From NCBI RefSeq assembly GCF_030815405.1, contig NZ_JAUSWX010000001.1, positions 2,480,001 through 2,544,000 of the forward strand: a DNA stretch of 64,000 nucleotides, read 5' to 3'. Source of the stretch: Agromyces albus. GTDB lineage: Bacteria; Actinomycetota; Actinomycetes; Actinomycetales; Microbacteriaceae. Under the pieces are notes generated by a model, which worked only from the letters and a program-made list of their open reading frames with translations, searched no databases and was not told the origin of the DNA. Positions 41,701-47,568 of the stretch are shown here, one piece after another (positions within the stretch are counted from its first letter, which is position 1; each line of letters begins with the position of its first letter). A program made the translations under genes and the position numbers.

Positions 41701-42564
41701 GACGGGTCGTGCGCGCTCGGTCTCGACGGCGAGGGCGGCACGCGCTGCGGGATTGCCCGCGATCGCGTCGATGACGGGATGGTCGAGCTGCGTGGCATCC
41801 GCCGCCATCGCGGGGCCCACCTCGGCGAATGAGGAGACGACGAGCCGCGGCGCGACGTGGAACCAGGGCAGGTGCGAGGTCAGGCCGCGCAAGCGGTCGA
41901 TGACCGGCTGCGGTTTGAACACGCCGTTCGTGATGGCGAGCGCGACGAAGGCCTCGGCGTCGAGCGTGATCTGGAACTGCTCGCGCAGCTCGCGAGCGAG
42001 CGCCGGGTTCAGGTAGGGCTGGCCCTTGAGCTTCAGTTCGAAGTCCCGGCCGTAGCGGCGGATCGCGAGCGGTCGCAGGAGCACCGGCGCGAGATACTCC
42101 TCGCCTGCGTTGCGCCACGAGGCGAGGCCGATCGCGAGGTGCACCGACTCGATGCCGCGCACCGAGCGCAGCTCGATGCCCTTCTGGGTGATCTCGGCAG
42201 CGGCCAGGCGGGCGTTGCGCAGCGCGAGTTCGTCGCGGATGAGGCTCGACAGCAGGGTCGACTTGCCCGTGATGAATTGCGGGAGCCCTCCCGGATGCGT
42301 CGTCGAGAGCTCGATGCGGGTGCGCGGCGAGTCAGCGAAGCGCGCGAGAGGCGATCGACCGCCGACGGCCGCGAGCTCGCCTTGCCAGCGGCGCCACACG
42401 GGCTCGGCGACATTGCCTGCGACGAGCTCTGGGTCGCCGAGGCTGAGGCCGTTGGGGCTCGTGATGTCCTGTCGCATGGGATCCGGTGTCAGTTGTTCGG
42501 CTGCGGCATCCGTCTCGGAACGGAGGATCTCCCCCTCGTCATCGTTCCGATCGAGCCGCCACAC
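38794..42564 (-). CDS. Giant SF1-helicase-like protein with degenerate ATPase motifs and a REase-like C-terminus
   Basis: About 1256 residues. From the N-terminus: a 290-residue region that in AAA/DUF4011-like proteins precedes the helicase, then a Walker A equivalent VKTLPGTGGTQTIVN (about 323-337) in which the Lys of GxxxxGK[ST] is replaced. A long helical insertion follows, then FDTVILVDAG (about 847-856), where the DExx-type acid pair is only Asp-Ala, GDPVTQTP (motif III-like) and LTLTRSYRAGGEDLAELV (motif IV-like). Motif VI-like LLAVGMTRARRSMDLVSAF and a C-terminal domain resembling MTES_1575-type endonucleases (FGNPEAVAMRVA) close the protein. GTG 42564 is chosen because TATGGT (42571-42576, minus) lies 6 nt upstream; an upstream ATG 42675 is possible. 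It may bind rather than hydrolyse ATP. Confidence 0.75.
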   Translation of the reverse strand: MWRLDRNDDEGEILRSETDAAAEQLTPDPMRQDITSPNGLSLGDPELVAGNVAEPVWRRWQGELAAVGGRSPLARFADSPRTRIELSTTHPGGLPQFITGKSTLLSSLIRDELALRNARLAAAEITQKGIELRSVRGIESVHLAIGLASWRNAGEEYLAPVLLRPLAIRRYGRDFELKLKGQPYLNPALARELREQFQITLDAEAFVALAITNGVFKPQPVIDRLRGLTSHLPWFHVAPRLVVSSFAEVGPAMAADATQLDHPVIDAIAGNPAARAALAVETERARPVAQDERPPSTDTLLLDADPEQEQAVAEIESGASLVVKTLPGTGGTQTIVNAIGALVAKDKRVLVVGSRRASLDGIAHRLGQVGLGGAAVTTAGLRRELIQSISRNEKADRPRVADVDDALVRLRKVLLDYRSALTRRDPELHVSVLDALSELARLALVPGAPSTTARLDHASLVALAEGRDAVSRDLVRAAALGEFKYGPGDSPWYGASFTSTTEATTAHELAKRLSSVALPRLLERGRGLIAQTRLRPFESVAELGVFLRLLLDVRETLDRFQPSVYDRPLGELISATSSRRDSPGMSGANRRRLRRLALEYVRPGVHVTDLNGALRGIQQQRTLWQRYSEAGAIPGVPVGIDEVHVAFQTVASDLQVLDGPLGVVGTPRQLAARPVRELVMTLAGLAAESEVLTNLQERTAVLSRLRDLGLDPLLLDLAKRHVPESAVAAELELAWWQSVLESMLASDKALLGANTTVLDRLEADFRLVDEAHASAAGPQLAWRLAENWKIALLDHPEEADRLKRMLRGDRVRPTALHAETPHLFRALAPVWLASPYDVAAIDDSISFDTVILVDAGATTIAENLGAIRRAKQVVAFGDPVTQTPTLFETAIADLERPDEPAPEHRVDALHADSALARLGELLPTLTLTRSYRAGGEDLAELVNNRFYAGRIVSLPWAGSFLGHGSLGLHYVKGNGLPDPTTGTVESIDSEVAKVVELVMEHAVKRPRESLMVITASARHAARVHQAVLAAFAKRTDLSDFILKDRAEPFTVLTLEQAVAQSRDRVIFSVGYGRTPHGRLLSSFGSLGEPGGDRLLAVGMTRARRSMDLVSAFRPEDIDEDRQSHGVLALANVLSQTEERAAEQPAPVASSSMLQDLATRLERRGIRVSVGHRGRLALAAAHAGKAVVVETDDALAGLSLRESLRLRPDVLRRLGWHYLRVHSFELFGNPEAVAMRVAALLGKPEVERPANAATARR

Positions 42565-42570
42565 ACCGAC

Positions 42571-42576
42571 ACCATA
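42571..42576 (-). promoter_or_regulatory. -10 element setting the start of the helicase-like gene
   Basis: On the minus strand TATGGT is followed by 6 nt and a GTG at 42564. This is the same leaderless geometry as at about 18 other starts here and decides the start codon. Confidence 0.5.
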
Positions 42577-42626
42577 CGGCGAATCCGCCCGAATCACTGG
42601 AGCATCGCCGCGCTCGGCCGGGTTTC

Positions 42627-42643
42627 GATACCCCCTGGGTATC
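42627..42643. promoter_or_regulatory. CsoR/CstR-type palindromic operator
   Basis: GATACCC-CCT-GGGTATC is a perfect 7-bp inverted repeat with a 3-nt centre. It matches the T/ATACCCC..GGGTAT layout bound by CsoR-family repressors, and stands 46 nt upstream of the rhodanese start, just before a TACCGT -10-like hexamer (42648-42653). The encoded CsoR-family repressor is in the same operon, so autoregulation is expected. Confidence 0.7.
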
Positions 42644-42689
42644 GTGCTACCGTCGGGCGAACCGCTCGCGCCCACCAGGAGGACCCCAG

Positions 42690-42998
42690 TTGCAGACGAT
42701 CTCCCCCATCGACGCGCACGCGATCGACGACGCCTTCATCCTCGACGTGCGCGAGCCCGGCGAGCGCTCCCAGGCGCACATCGACGGCACGCTCCATATC
42801 CCGCTCGGCACCCTCATCGAGCGGCTCGACGAGATCCCGCGTGACCGCACGGTCTATGTGATGTGCCATGTCGGCGGACGCAGCGCGCAAGCCGTGCACT
42901 ACCTCGAGTCGCAGGGGGTCGACGCTGTCAACATCGAGGGCGGCATCCTCGAGTGGTATCGCGCCGGCCTGCCGCTGACCCTCGGCGATGCCGAATGA
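42690..42998 (+). CDS. Rhodanese-like protein in a CstR-type operon
   Basis: 102 residues, a single rhodanese domain. The Asp strand (FILDVREPGERSQAHIDGTLHIPLG) and active-site loop YVMCHVGGRSAQAVHYLES are both complete; the catalytic Cys carries the persulfide. The unusual TTG 42690 start is fixed by an excellent GGAGGA 6 nt upstream (42678-42683) and by the operator and promoter further up. Its stop overlaps the start of the CsoR-family gene (ATGA, 42995-42998), so the two are translated together. The pair resembles the sulfide/persulfide-detoxifying cst operon of Staphylococcus; the substrate here is inferred. Confidence 0.88.
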   Translation: MQTISPIDAHAIDDAFILDVREPGERSQAHIDGTLHIPLGTLIERLDEIPRDRTVYVMCHVGGRSAQAVHYLESQGVDAVNIEGGILEWYRAGLPLTLGDAE

Positions 42999-43285
42999 AC
43001 CCGAGGCATCCGACGACCGACGACGCGAAACGGCGCATCGCCAACCGCCTGAAGCGCGCGCGGGGCCAGTTGAACGCGGTCATCGACGCGGTCGAGTCGG
43101 GCGGCGACTGCCGCAGCGTCGTGACGCAACTCGCGGCGGTCTCGAGCGCGCTCGACAAGGCGGGCTTCGCGATCATCTCGAGCGCGATGCGCGAATGCCT
43201 CAGCGAGGATGCAGACGTGGTGTCCGACGGCGAAGACCGCCTCACCGTGGCGGAGCTCGAGAAGCTCTTCCTCACGCTCTCGTGA
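42995..43285 (+). CDS. CsoR-family repressor of the CstR (persulfide-sensing) type
   Basis: 96 residues of the DUF156/CsoR fold, RRIANRLKRARGQLNAVIDAVESGGDCRSVVTQLAAV. Two cysteines, Cys39 and Cys68, are 29 residues apart, exactly as in CsoR Cys36/Cys65. The copper-binding His that normally lies four residues before the second Cys is Ala64 here (SSAMREC), and no other His is near. Loss of that His with both Cys kept is the pattern of CstR, which uses the two thiols to sense reactive sulfur species. Together with the upstream rhodanese and the palindrome at 42627, this points to a self-regulated persulfide-response operon. Sulfur versus metal ligand remains inference. Confidence 0.85.
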   Translation: MNPRHPTTDDAKRRIANRLKRARGQLNAVIDAVESGGDCRSVVTQLAAVSSALDKAGFAIISSAMRECLSEDADVVSDGEDRLTVAELEKLFLTLS

Positions 43286-43315
43286 GCCTGCCGCCACTCG
43301 ACCCGCCTCGACCGG

Positions 43316-44413
43316 TTACGCGCTCGCGAGCTCCAGGCCGTGCGCGAGTGCAACGCCCGCGTTCGTGAGTCGCCCGGCGACGGCATTCAGGCCCTTCGCG
43401 AGGGCAGGGTCCGCCTCGAGGGCCGCCTTCCAGCCGAGGTCGGCGATCTTCAGCGTGTAGGGCAGGGTCGCGTTCGTGAGCGCCGGCGTCGCCGTGGCGG
43501 GCACTGCGCCCGGCATGTTCGCGACGCAGTAGAAGATGGCGTCGTGCACCCGGAAGGTCGGCTCGGCGTGGGTTGTGGGGTGCGAGCCCTCGAAGCATCC
43601 GCCCTGGTCGATCGCGACGTCGACGAGCACGGCCCCCGGCCGCATCGCGGCGACCATCTCGTCGGTGACGACCTTCGGAGCGGCGGCGCCGGGCACGAGC
43701 ACCGCGCCGACCACGAGGTCGGCGTCTTTCACCTGGCGGGCGATCTCGTAGGGCGAGGAGGCGAGCGTGCGGATGGCGCCGCCGTAGCGAGCGTCGAGCT
43801 CGCGAAGGCGAGGCAGCGAGATGTCGAGCACGGTGACGTCGGCGCCCATGCCATGGGCGGATGCCGCGGCCTGCTCCCCCGCGACGCCGCCGCCGATCAC
43901 GACCACCTTGGCCTTCGCCGTGCCCGGCACGCCCGCGAGCAGCACTCCCCGCCCGCCACGCGAGGCGTGCAGGTGCGATGCGCCCTCTTGCGGCGCGAGC
44001 CGGCCGGCGACCTCGCTCATGGGGGTGAGCAGCGGCAGGGTGCGGTCGGCGAGCTGCACCGTCTCATACGCGATCGCCGTCGCGCCCGAGTCGAGGATCG
44101 CTCGCGTGAGCGGCAGGTCGGCCGCAAGGTGCAGGTAGGTGAAGAGGATGAGGTCAGGGCGGAGGAAGCCGTACTCCAACGCGATCGGCTCCTTGACCTT
44201 CAGCACGAGCTCGGCCGACCACGCCTCGCCGGCCGTGCCGACGATCGTGGCGCCGGCCGCGAGGTACTCCGCGTCGAGGTATCCGGCGCCGACTCCTGCG
44301 CCCGCCTGGATCGCGACCTCGTGACCGCGCAGCGACAGGGCGTGTGCGCCGGCGGGCGTCATCGCGACGCGGAACTCGTTGTTCTTGATCTCTGCAGGCA
44401 CGCCGATGCGCAT
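43316..44413 (-). CDS. ald: Alanine dehydrogenase
   Basis: 365 residues. Substrate and catalytic segments MRIGVPAEIKNNEFRVAMTPAG and the Rossmann loop VIGGGVAGEQAAA are intact, as is the C-terminal VDVAIDQGGCFEGSHPTTHAEPTF. The enzyme interconverts alanine and pyruvate plus ammonium with NAD. ATG 44413 follows GGAGTG 6 nt upstream and matches the universal MRIGVPAEIK beginning; an upstream frame extension is rejected. A TTGACG sequence lies about 60 bp upstream. The divergent Lrp/AsnC regulator is the probable controller (AldR-like); a 129-bp shared intergenic region holds both promoters. Confidence 0.96.
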   Translation of the reverse strand: MRIGVPAEIKNNEFRVAMTPAGAHALSLRGHEVAIQAGAGVGAGYLDAEYLAAGATIVGTAGEAWSAELVLKVKEPIALEYGFLRPDLILFTYLHLAADLPLTRAILDSGATAIAYETVQLADRTLPLLTPMSEVAGRLAPQEGASHLHASRGGRGVLLAGVPGTAKAKVVVIGGGVAGEQAAASAHGMGADVTVLDISLPRLRELDARYGGAIRTLASSPYEIARQVKDADLVVGAVLVPGAAAPKVVTDEMVAAMRPGAVLVDVAIDQGGCFEGSHPTTHAEPTFRVHDAIFYCVANMPGAVPATATPALTNATLPYTLKIADLGWKAALEADPALAKGLNAVAGRLTNAGVALAHGLELASA

Positions 44414-44542
44414 GGTCACTCCGAATGCTGTGTGGATGAGTACCTCCATGTTCGCTGCTTGTTCGTCAACTGGGAACCCTTGCCGCACAGAATTCGGTAG
44501 AGTGGCGGCATCCGTCGCAAATGTTCGGAAAGGCACCCTCTC

Positions 44543-45061
44543 GTGGTCGATCTGCCGCAGATGAGCGAACCGGCCGCTTCGGGTCCGGCCCCGATCGTGC
44601 TCGACGCGATCGATCGCGCGATCATCACGCGCCTGCACGAGAACGCCCGCATCCCCAACATCGACCTCGCTCGCGCGGTCGGCGTCTCGCCCTCGACGTG
44701 CCTCGCCCGGGTGCGCTCCCTCCGCGAGCGCGGCGTCATCATCCGCTACACCGCCGAGATCAACCCCGCAGCCCTCGGCTTCACCCTGCAGGCGCTCGTG
44801 AGCGTGCGCATCCGGCCCGGCGCCCGCCACCTCATGGAGCAGATCTCCGACGAGCTGCGCACGCAGCCCGAGGTGGCGCAGCTCTTCTTCCTCGGCGGCG
44901 CCGAGGACTTCCTGATCCACGTGCGCGTTCGCGACAGCGAGCACGTGCGGCAGTTCGTGCTCAACAACCTCTCGGCGAACCCCGCGGTCGCCCTCACCGA
45001 GACGAACCTCGTGTTCGAGCACCACACCGCGCTGTCGGCAGGGCTGCGCACCGTGCTCTGA
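44543..45061 (+). CDS. Lrp/AsnC-family regulator, probable AldR
   Basis: 172 residues. An N-terminal winged-helix domain (VLDAIDRAIITRLHENARIPNIDLARAVGVSPSTCLARVRSLRERGVIIRYTAEI) is followed by an RAM/ACT ligand domain (LGFTLQALVSVRIRPG...FFLGGAEDFLIHV). The divergent position next to ald is the AldR arrangement known in Mycobacterium, where the regulator responds to alanine. GTG 44543 is 9 nt after GGAAAGG; ATG 44561 is a second choice. A TAGAGT at 44498-44503 is the likely -10 box. It is one of the clearest local regulator-target pairs in the window. Confidence 0.9.
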   Translation: MVDLPQMSEPAASGPAPIVLDAIDRAIITRLHENARIPNIDLARAVGVSPSTCLARVRSLRERGVIIRYTAEINPAALGFTLQALVSVRIRPGARHLMEQISDELRTQPEVAQLFFLGGAEDFLIHVRVRDSEHVRQFVLNNLSANPAVALTETNLVFEHHTALSAGLRTVL

Positions 45062-45137
45062 GCGCGAGCGCACGCGCTGCGTGCTCCGAGCTCCGAGCGC
45101 GAACGCCGAGCACTCGCCGGCCGCGGCATCCGGGGCC

Positions 45138-45149
45138 TATCGTTGACGA
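45138..45149 (+). promoter_or_regulatory. -10 element for the DNA ligase
   Basis: TATCGT at 45138-45143 is followed by 6 nt and ATG 45150. Confidence 0.55.
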
Positions 45150-46196
45150 ATGGCGATCAACCTGGACGTCGCGCCGATGCTCGCGAAGGCCGTGCCGTCG
45201 GTGCCCGAGCCCGACTCGGTCGAGGGCGGTCTCGTCTACGAGCCGAAGTGGGACGGATTCCGCGGCATCGTCGCGTTCGACGGCGAGCAGGTCGAGATCG
45301 GCAGCCGCGGCGCCAAGCCGCTGACCCGCTACTTTCCCGAGCTCGTCGAGGCGTTCGCCCGGCTGCTGCCCGAGCCGTGCGTGCTCGACGGCGAGATCGT
45401 GATCAGCGCCGGCGCGACCGGCGGGCAACGGCTCGACTGGGAGCAGCTCTCGCAACGCATCCACCCCGCGGCGAGCCGCGTCGAGCTGCTGGCGCGAGAG
45501 ACGCCGGCGATGTTCGTCGCATTCGACCTGCTCGAGGTCGGCGGCCGGTCGCTCATCGAGCAGCCGTTCTCGGAGCGACGAGCCGCGCTCGAGCGACTCG
45601 TCGGCGGCATCGGCCACCCGATCCACCTCACGCGCATCACCTCCGACGTCGAACTCGCGCGCCGCTGGTTCGAGGAGTTCGAGGGCGCCGGCCTCGACGG
45701 CGTCGTGGCCAAGCCGCTCGCCGCGCCCTACGCGCCGGGCAAGCGAGTGATGCTGAAGGCGAAGCATCACCGCACCGCCGACGTCGTCGTGGTCGGCTAT
45801 CGGGTGCACACGTCGGGCCGAGGTGTCGGCTCATTGCTGCTCGGCCTCTACGACGACTCGGGCGGGTTGCGCAATGTCGGCGGCGCCTCCGCGTTCAGCG
45901 ATGCTCGACGGCTCGAGCTCATCGACGAGCTCGAGCCCTACGTGATTCGCGACCCGAACGGCGAGGCGATCCGCGGCGAGACGGATCGCAGCCGCTTCTC
46001 GTCGAGCCGAGACGTCTCCTTCGTTCGCCTTCGCCCCGAGCTCGTGGCCGAGGTGCGCTACGACCAGCTCGAGGGAGCGAGGTTCCGCCACACGGCGCAA
46101 TTCGCGCGCTGGCGTCCTGACCGCGAGCCGCGCTCGTGCACGTTCGACCAGCTCGATCGGCCCCTCGCCTACGACCTCGGCGACGTACTGGCCTGA
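45150..46196 (+). CDS. ATP-dependent DNA ligase (LigC-like)
   Basis: 348 residues. Motif I YEPKWDGFRG contains the AMP-acceptor Lys; downstream motifs III FVAFDLLEV, IV GLDGVVAKPL and V VMLKAKHHRTADVVVVGY are present, followed by the OB fold. This small ATP-type ligase has no attached polymerase or nuclease domain and resembles mycobacterial LigC, which aids back-up nonhomologous end joining or base-excision repair. No Ku gene is adjacent. ATG 45150 is positioned 6 nt after a TATCGT box, so the message is probably leaderless. It converges on nothing close; the next gene starts 180 bp downstream. Confidence 0.93.
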   Translation: MAINLDVAPMLAKAVPSVPEPDSVEGGLVYEPKWDGFRGIVAFDGEQVEIGSRGAKPLTRYFPELVEAFARLLPEPCVLDGEIVISAGATGGQRLDWEQLSQRIHPAASRVELLARETPAMFVAFDLLEVGGRSLIEQPFSERRAALERLVGGIGHPIHLTRITSDVELARRWFEEFEGAGLDGVVAKPLAAPYAPGKRVMLKAKHHRTADVVVVGYRVHTSGRGVGSLLLGLYDDSGGLRNVGGASAFSDARRLELIDELEPYVIRDPNGEAIRGETDRSRFSSSRDVSFVRLRPELVAEVRYDQLEGARFRHTAQFARWRPDREPRSCTFDQLDRPLAYDLGDVLA

Positions 46197-46376
46197 TCCA
46201 GGCTCTGGCCTGATGGCGACGTATCGGCTGGCCACGTACCGGCCTCATTCAGGTCAGGAGTAGCACGCGGCTCACGCCGGGTCAATCCCCTGCCGCGGCG
46301 AGGAACCGTCGCGTACTGTCGAACACGGCCGGGCTCGATGGAGAGCACCGGCCACCCATGAGAGAGGGAGCCGCCG

Positions 46377-46559
46377 ATGTCCGATTCTGGCCCAGAGGTT
46401 CCGAATGGTCCAGAAGATCCGGACGCGGCGGAGGAACTCGACGCGGCGGTCCACGCCGTCGAGCAGCACCACCGGGCCGAGGAAGAGGCAGACCCCGATG
46501 AGCGGGTGGTCGTGCGCGACCCGGAGACCGGCGAGATTTCCGAGGAGCCGGCACAATGA
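46377..46559 (+). CDS. Small acidic hypothetical protein (60 aa)
   Basis: Sixty residues, MSDSGPEVPNGPEDPDAAEE..., strongly acidic and probably disordered. ATG 46377 follows GAGAGGGAG about 7 nt upstream. Its stop overlaps the ATG of the next gene (46556-46559), so the two form a translationally coupled pair. The composition resembles that of small actinobacterial proteins of no known role. Confidence 0.65.
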   Translation: MSDSGPEVPNGPEDPDAAEELDAAVHAVEQHHRAEEEADPDERVVVRDPETGEISEEPAQ

Positions 46560-46828
46560 GTTCGATCATCGACCACCCCGAGCACGATGAGCGCCGGCGC
46601 GGCGCTCACGGCCTGCCACCCATCGGCGTGTGGTGGCCCATGCTCGAACGCACCCTCCAACTCGAAGTACTCGAGAACCTGAACGCCCCCTTGCGGTGGT
46701 TCGTGGTGCGACGCATCTATGAGCTCTGCGAGCTCGACGCCGGTCCGATCCCGCGCCTCGGCGTGCGGCTCGGCGAGAACGAGCGCGCGTACATCGCCGG
46801 TTGGTCTCACGCCGTCGACTGGAACTGA
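46556..46828 (+). CDS. Hypothetical protein (90 aa)
   Basis: Ninety residues, MSSIIDHPEHDERRRGAHGLPP..., with aromatic-rich WWPMLERTLQLEVLENLNAPLRWFVVRRIYEL. No signal peptide or membrane helix is present. It is coupled by ATGA overlap to the 60-residue acidic protein. The pairing of an acidic small protein with a protein rich in basic and aromatic residues looks antitoxin-toxin-like, but no toxin motif is recognised. Confidence 0.65.
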   Translation: MSSIIDHPEHDERRRGAHGLPPIGVWWPMLERTLQLEVLENLNAPLRWFVVRRIYELCELDAGPIPRLGVRLGENERAYIAGWSHAVDWN

Positions 46829-46864
46829 CCGGCGAGTCGGATGCCGCGTGGCGCCGCGGCGCGC

Positions 46865-46876
46865 CACACTCCTGTC
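46865..46876 (+). promoter_or_regulatory. -10-like element for the TMEM175 gene
   Basis: CACACT (46865-46870), a weaker match to TAnnnT, lies 6 nt before GTG 46877 and favours that start over ATG 46841. Confidence 0.4.
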
Positions 46877-47545
46877 GTGGGCACCACAACGGAACCGGCC
46901 GCGAGACACTACCGCCGTGACAGCATCGAGTTCGCTCGCGCCTTCACGTTCTTCGACGCCGTCTACGCGTTCGCGCTGACGCTGCTGGCGGTGAACATCG
47001 ATCCGCCCGACGGCGCCGAGTGGGCGGACCCCGGCACCCTGCTCGCCAGCGGGCTCGGCATCCAGCTCATGGGCTTCGCCATCAGCTTCGTCGTGATCGC
47101 AGTGTTCTGGCGCGTGAACCATCGTCTGGTCGCCGGGTTCCTGGCCCTGAGTCCCGCAGTGATCGTGGCCAACCTCGTGGCCATCGCGTTCGTCGTGCTC
47201 ATCCCCTTCTCGACGCAGGGCATCAGCGACGAGGGCAGCAGCGATGCGCCGCTCGCCGTCGCGATCTACGCGGTGAACATCTCGGCGGCGATCTTCGCGC
47301 AGTCGGCGATGTTCTTCGTCGCCCGGCATGACGGGATCCTCGCCGATCCCCTTCCCCGACGTGCCGACCTCGTGAACCTCCTCGACACGATGACGACGCC
47401 GCTGGTCTTCCTCGCGTCGATCCCCATCGCGTATGCGTTCGGCACCGATTGGGGGCGCTTGACGTGGCTGCTGCTCATCGTCATCGGACCGCTCAGCGGC
47501 AACTGGGCGTCCCGACGCGTCGCGCGCATCCGCGCCGCGGGGTGA
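46877..47545 (+). CDS. TMEM175 (DUF1211) family potassium channel protein
   Basis: About 222 residues with about six membrane helices. The RxxxFSD-equivalent motif of TMEM175 channels is near the N-terminus (RDSIEFARAFTFFDAVYAFALTLLAVNI); the second hydrophobic helix LLASGLGIQLMGFAISFVVIAVFW follows. Bacterial members form tetrameric K+ channels whose first helix is essential. The classical RxxxFSD becomes RAFTFFDA here, so the Ser is altered. GTG 46877 is preferred. It converges on the GH31 gene with a 23-bp gap. Confidence 0.85.
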   Translation: MGTTTEPAARHYRRDSIEFARAFTFFDAVYAFALTLLAVNIDPPDGAEWADPGTLLASGLGIQLMGFAISFVVIAVFWRVNHRLVAGFLALSPAVIVANLVAIAFVVLIPFSTQGISDEGSSDAPLAVAIYAVNISAAIFAQSAMFFVARHDGILADPLPRRADLVNLLDTMTTPLVFLASIPIAYAFGTDWGRLTWLLLIVIGPLSGNWASRRVARIRAAG

Positions 47546-47568
47546 CGCCGGCTCGAACGACCGAGCGC

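Noticed and set aside
42622..42645. Copy of the TTTCGATAC intergenic repeat in the CstR promoter
   Set aside because: The match stops after about ten bases and the segment is better explained as the palindromic operator.
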